Shown piece after piece: positions 37,864 to 39,268 of a stretch of DNA of 39,268 bases; the stretch's first letter is position 1; each line of letters starts with the position of its first letter. Under the pieces are notes generated by a model, which searched no databases, was not told the DNA's origin, and worked only from the letters and a program-made list of their open reading frames with translations. The DNA is from Pseudoruminococcus_B sp937901805 (GTDB lineage: Bacteria > Bacillota > Clostridia > Oscillospirales > Ruminococcaceae), in contig CAUWNS010000016.1 of NCBI GenBank assembly GCA_963560245.1, positions 1 to 39,268 of the forward strand, written 5' to 3'. The translations under genes and the position numbers were made by a program.

Positions 37864-37920
37864 TTGACAATTCCCCTTTTTTATTATACTATATGACTGT
37901 AAACGCTAATATAGTCATAT
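37864..37920 (+). promoter_or_regulatory. Promoter of the ZIP transporter with an operator-like palindrome
   Basis: Perfect TTGACA (37864-37869) and TACTAT at a 17-bp spacer (37887-37892), or TATACT at 15. ATATGACT / AGTCATAT (37891-37898 and 37913-37920) is a perfect 8-bp inverted repeat that begins at the -10 and covers the start site. This placement fits a metal-dependent repressor of the DtxR or Fur class, though the sequence is not a textbook box. Confidence 0.7.
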
Positions 37921-37989
37921 CATTTTATAAAAGCACTCTATTCTTTTACACATAAGATAACAATAGAAACAGAAAGAGAGGGAATGTCA

Positions 37990-38784
37990 ATGTCAACTCC
38001 GCTTTTATGGGCTGCCGCCGGTACCGGTTTCACCTTCCTGATGACATCGCTTGGCGCAGCTGTCGTATTTTTCTTTAAAAAACGTTCTTCTTCCATGATA
38101 CAGAAAATTTTCCTTGGTTTTGCCGCAGGCGTTATGATTGCGGCTTCGATCTGGTCTTTGTTGATCCCGGCTATTGAAGAAGCTCAGGCTTCCGGGATGA
38201 TCGGATGGATACCAGCCGCCGGTGGGTTTCTCCTGGGCGTTTTGTTCCTAATGGGTTTGGATTCCCTGCTTCCCCATCTTCACCCCGGGGCAAAAAGCCC
38301 GGAAGGAATGCCCACTCATATGAAACGTACCACACTGCTCATCTTTGCAGTGACCCTGCACAATATTCCGGAGGGAATGGCCGTAGGCCTATCCTTTGCA
38401 CTGGCAGCCCAGCATGGCGGTGATCCCGTACTTTATGCTTCTGCAATGGCTCTCGCCATTGGTATGGGAATCCAAAACTTTCCAGAGGGAGCGGCCGTTG
38501 CCCTGCCCTTACACCAGGAAGGGCTTGGAAAATTCAAATCTTTTCTCAGTGGGAGTTTATCCGGGATTGTGGAACCTGTTTTTGGAATTTTAACCGTCCT
38601 GATTGCCGGCTCCATTCGCCCACTGATGCCGTGGCTGCTGTCCTTTGCAGCCGGGGCCATGATCTATGTTGTTGTAGAAGAATTGATTCCAGAAGCCCAT
38701 CTAGGAGAACATTCCAACCTTGGCACTCTGGGAGTCATGGCTGGGTTTTTGATTATGATGATCCTGGATGTGGCTCTTGGCTGA
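37990..38784 (+). CDS. ZIP family divalent metal transporter (ZupT-like)
   Basis: 264 residues, eight predicted membrane segments. Metal-binding motifs HNIPEG (124-129) in TM4 and QNFPEG (162-167) in TM5 are complete. VEELIPEAH in TM7 is also conserved. The loop between TM3 and TM4 has the short His run HLHPGAK. The likely job is uptake of zinc, iron or manganese, though GufA-type members may run the other way. ATG 37990 is preferred because GAGGGA is six bases away; ATG 37984 touches it. A 28-residue membrane peptide follows within 27 nt. Confidence 0.95.
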   Translation: MSTPLLWAAAGTGFTFLMTSLGAAVVFFFKKRSSSMIQKIFLGFAAGVMIAASIWSLLIPAIEEAQASGMIGWIPAAGGFLLGVLFLMGLDSLLPHLHPGAKSPEGMPTHMKRTTLLIFAVTLHNIPEGMAVGLSFALAAQHGGDPVLYASAMALAIGMGIQNFPEGAAVALPLHQEGLGKFKSFLSGSLSGIVEPVFGILTVLIAGSIRPLMPWLLSFAAGAMIYVVVEELIPEAHLGEHSNLGTLGVMAGFLIMMILDVALG

Positions 38785-38810
38785 GCATTTGGAAAGGAGT
38801 ACCAACCAAT

Positions 38811-38897
38811 ATGTTCGAAATAATTTTGGCAATCCTGTTTGCAGTAGGACTTTTCATTATAAAAGACAAACTGAAAAAATTTGCTCTGCGAAGATAA
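38811..38897 (+). CDS. 28-residue single-pass membrane peptide
   Basis: ATG 38811 has AAAGGAG eleven bases upstream and a TAA after 28 codons. Residues 2-17 (FEIILAILFAVGLFII) are one hydrophobic helix, followed by a basic tail (KDKLKKFALRR) that should stay in the cytoplasm. It lies 26 nt after the ZIP stop, in the same transcript. No homologue is recognised. Tiny hydrophobic peptides of this form often adjust a neighbouring transporter (compare KdpF, AcrZ, MntS), but here that is inference. Confidence 0.65.
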   Translation: MFEIILAILFAVGLFIIKDKLKKFALRR

Positions 38898-38901
38898 ATC
38901 A

Positions 38902-38926
38902 AAACCACCGGCCGTGCCGGTGGTTT
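38902..38926 (+). terminator. Hairpin after the ZIP unit, U-tract missing
   Basis: AAACCACCGGC / GCCGGTGGTTT (11 bp, 3-nt loop). GCAC follows instead of T's; the IS element begins four bases later and may have replaced the U-tract. Confidence 0.6.
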
Positions 38927-38930
38927 GCAC

Positions 38931-39022
38931 AGCCCCCTTAGGGCATAATGCCGGCCGGGCCTATAGGGCCGCCGAAAGATTTGCCAACCGCAACACTTTC
39001 ACCGGCTGCCCCTAAGGGGGCT
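38931..39022 (-). repeat. Terminal inverted repeat of the IS end
   Basis: AGCCCCCTTAGGG (38931-38943) and CCCTAAGGGGGCT (39010-39022) are perfectly complementary. Between them lies GGCCTATAGGGCC-like palindromic sequence. The foldable end follows the tnpA stop directly, as in the single-strand-transposed IS200/IS605 group. Confidence 0.75.
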
Positions 39023-39027
39023 TTGTT

Positions 39028-39268
39028 TTAGCCTTCTTTTACCTGCTGACCCGTAAACGGGTCTACATATTCTTTCATTGTCATCTGGCCACTAGATATA
39101 TTCTTGTATTTGCTTTTTGTTACGTCCTAACGTATCCACATAATATCCTCTACACCAAAAATGTCGATTCCCATATTTGTATTTCATATTCGCATACTTT
39201 TCGAATATCATCAAACTGCTTTTCCCTTTGAGATATCCCATCATTTGCGGCACACTATACTTCGGCGG
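39028..39268 (-). pseudogene. tnpA: IS200/IS605 transposase TnpA, C-terminal part, broken
   Basis: HUH-type Y1 transposase. From the right edge the frame reads PPKYSVPQMMGYLKGKSSLM, then KYKYGNRHFWCRGYYVDTLG and QIQEYI, normal for the family up to an in-frame TAG at 39094-39092. The family tail then reappears in the +1 frame (QMTMKEYVDPFTGQQV) to a TAA at 39028. Compared with the family as I remember it (about eleven residues between these parts), some 26 bases seem deleted. The HUH residues lie beyond the window. Confidence 0.82.

Larger units (their letters stand above)
38931..39268 (-). mobile_element. IS200/IS605-type element, 3' end only
   Basis: Holds the C-terminal part of tnpA on the minus strand and a structured 92-bp end. 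The element runs off the right edge. No tnpB is visible. The visible tnpA is broken, so the copy looks inactive unless helped in trans. Confidence 0.8.

Overview
The window is about 39 kb of chromosome from a low-to-mid GC Gram-positive bacterium. It is almost certainly a member of the Clostridia (Bacillota), and the gene set fits the Oscillospiraceae/Ruminococcaceae side of that class best. The reasons are strong AGGAGG ribosome binding sites, TTGACA/TATAAT promoters with 17-bp spacers, the order ylxM-ffh-rpsP-khpA-rimM-trmD, a gerW (ytfJ) spore gene next to scpA/scpB, a TatD-linked radical SAM protein, and many stand-alone intrinsic terminators. Most of the window is housekeeping DNA. No tRNA, rRNA, CRISPR array or prophage was seen.

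Layout, left to right. 1-2.8 kb (minus): a biotin-dependent carboxyl-transfer operon, with an acyl-CoA carboxyltransferase, a biotin carrier and the N-terminal part of an OadA/5S-type pyruvate carboxyltransferase, behind a roughly 235-nt leader that could fold. 2.8-6.3 kb: small acetyltransferase-like protein, RluB-type pseudouridine synthase, D,D-carboxypeptidase, an MBL-fold hydrolase and rpmB. 6.6-10.9 kb (plus): one tight operon, M50 protease-scpA-HAD phosphatase-scpB-DUF2953-GNAT-gerW. 11-12.4 kb: a frameshifted nitroreductase and a methyltransferase. 12.5-20.9 kb (minus): ylxM-ffh-rpsP-khpA, then rimM-trmD, ptsH, uvrC and rsmD-coaD-coiled-coil protein, each block with its own promoter or terminator.

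21.1-23.4 kb is the accessory pocket of the window. It holds a 26-residue-repeat coiled-coil protein, two very small tandem ribbon-helix-helix genes with operator-like DNA, an unrecognised 209-residue protein and a possible 54-residue ORF. 23.4-27 kb (plus): metG, tatD and the TatD-linked radical SAM protein. 27.2-30.5 kb: an XRE regulator with an operator-like promoter, a histidine phosphatase and a corrinoid adenosyltransferase (a likely cobalamin pair), and a LeuB-like protein that has lost the usual NAD-binding motif. 30.5-37.8 kb: DUF975 membrane protein, nadA, a three-cysteine Rrf2 regulator, a long PRPP synthetase homologue, a DUF362 ferredoxin-like protein, hflX and a YbaK-type deacylase. 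38-38.9 kb: a ZIP metal transporter with an operator-like palindrome on its promoter and a 28-residue membrane peptide behind it. The right edge is the 3' end of a decayed IS200/IS605 element.

The best candidates for something undescribed are the paired RHH micro-regulators with their 10-bp-spaced repeats, the LeuB-like protein with an altered cofactor loop, the ZIP transporter plus its 28-residue peptide, and two 5' leaders (upstream of the carboxyltransferase operon and of rimM) with mutually exclusive or crossing stems. All calls come from reading the sequence and from remembered family knowledge. No database search or folding program was run.
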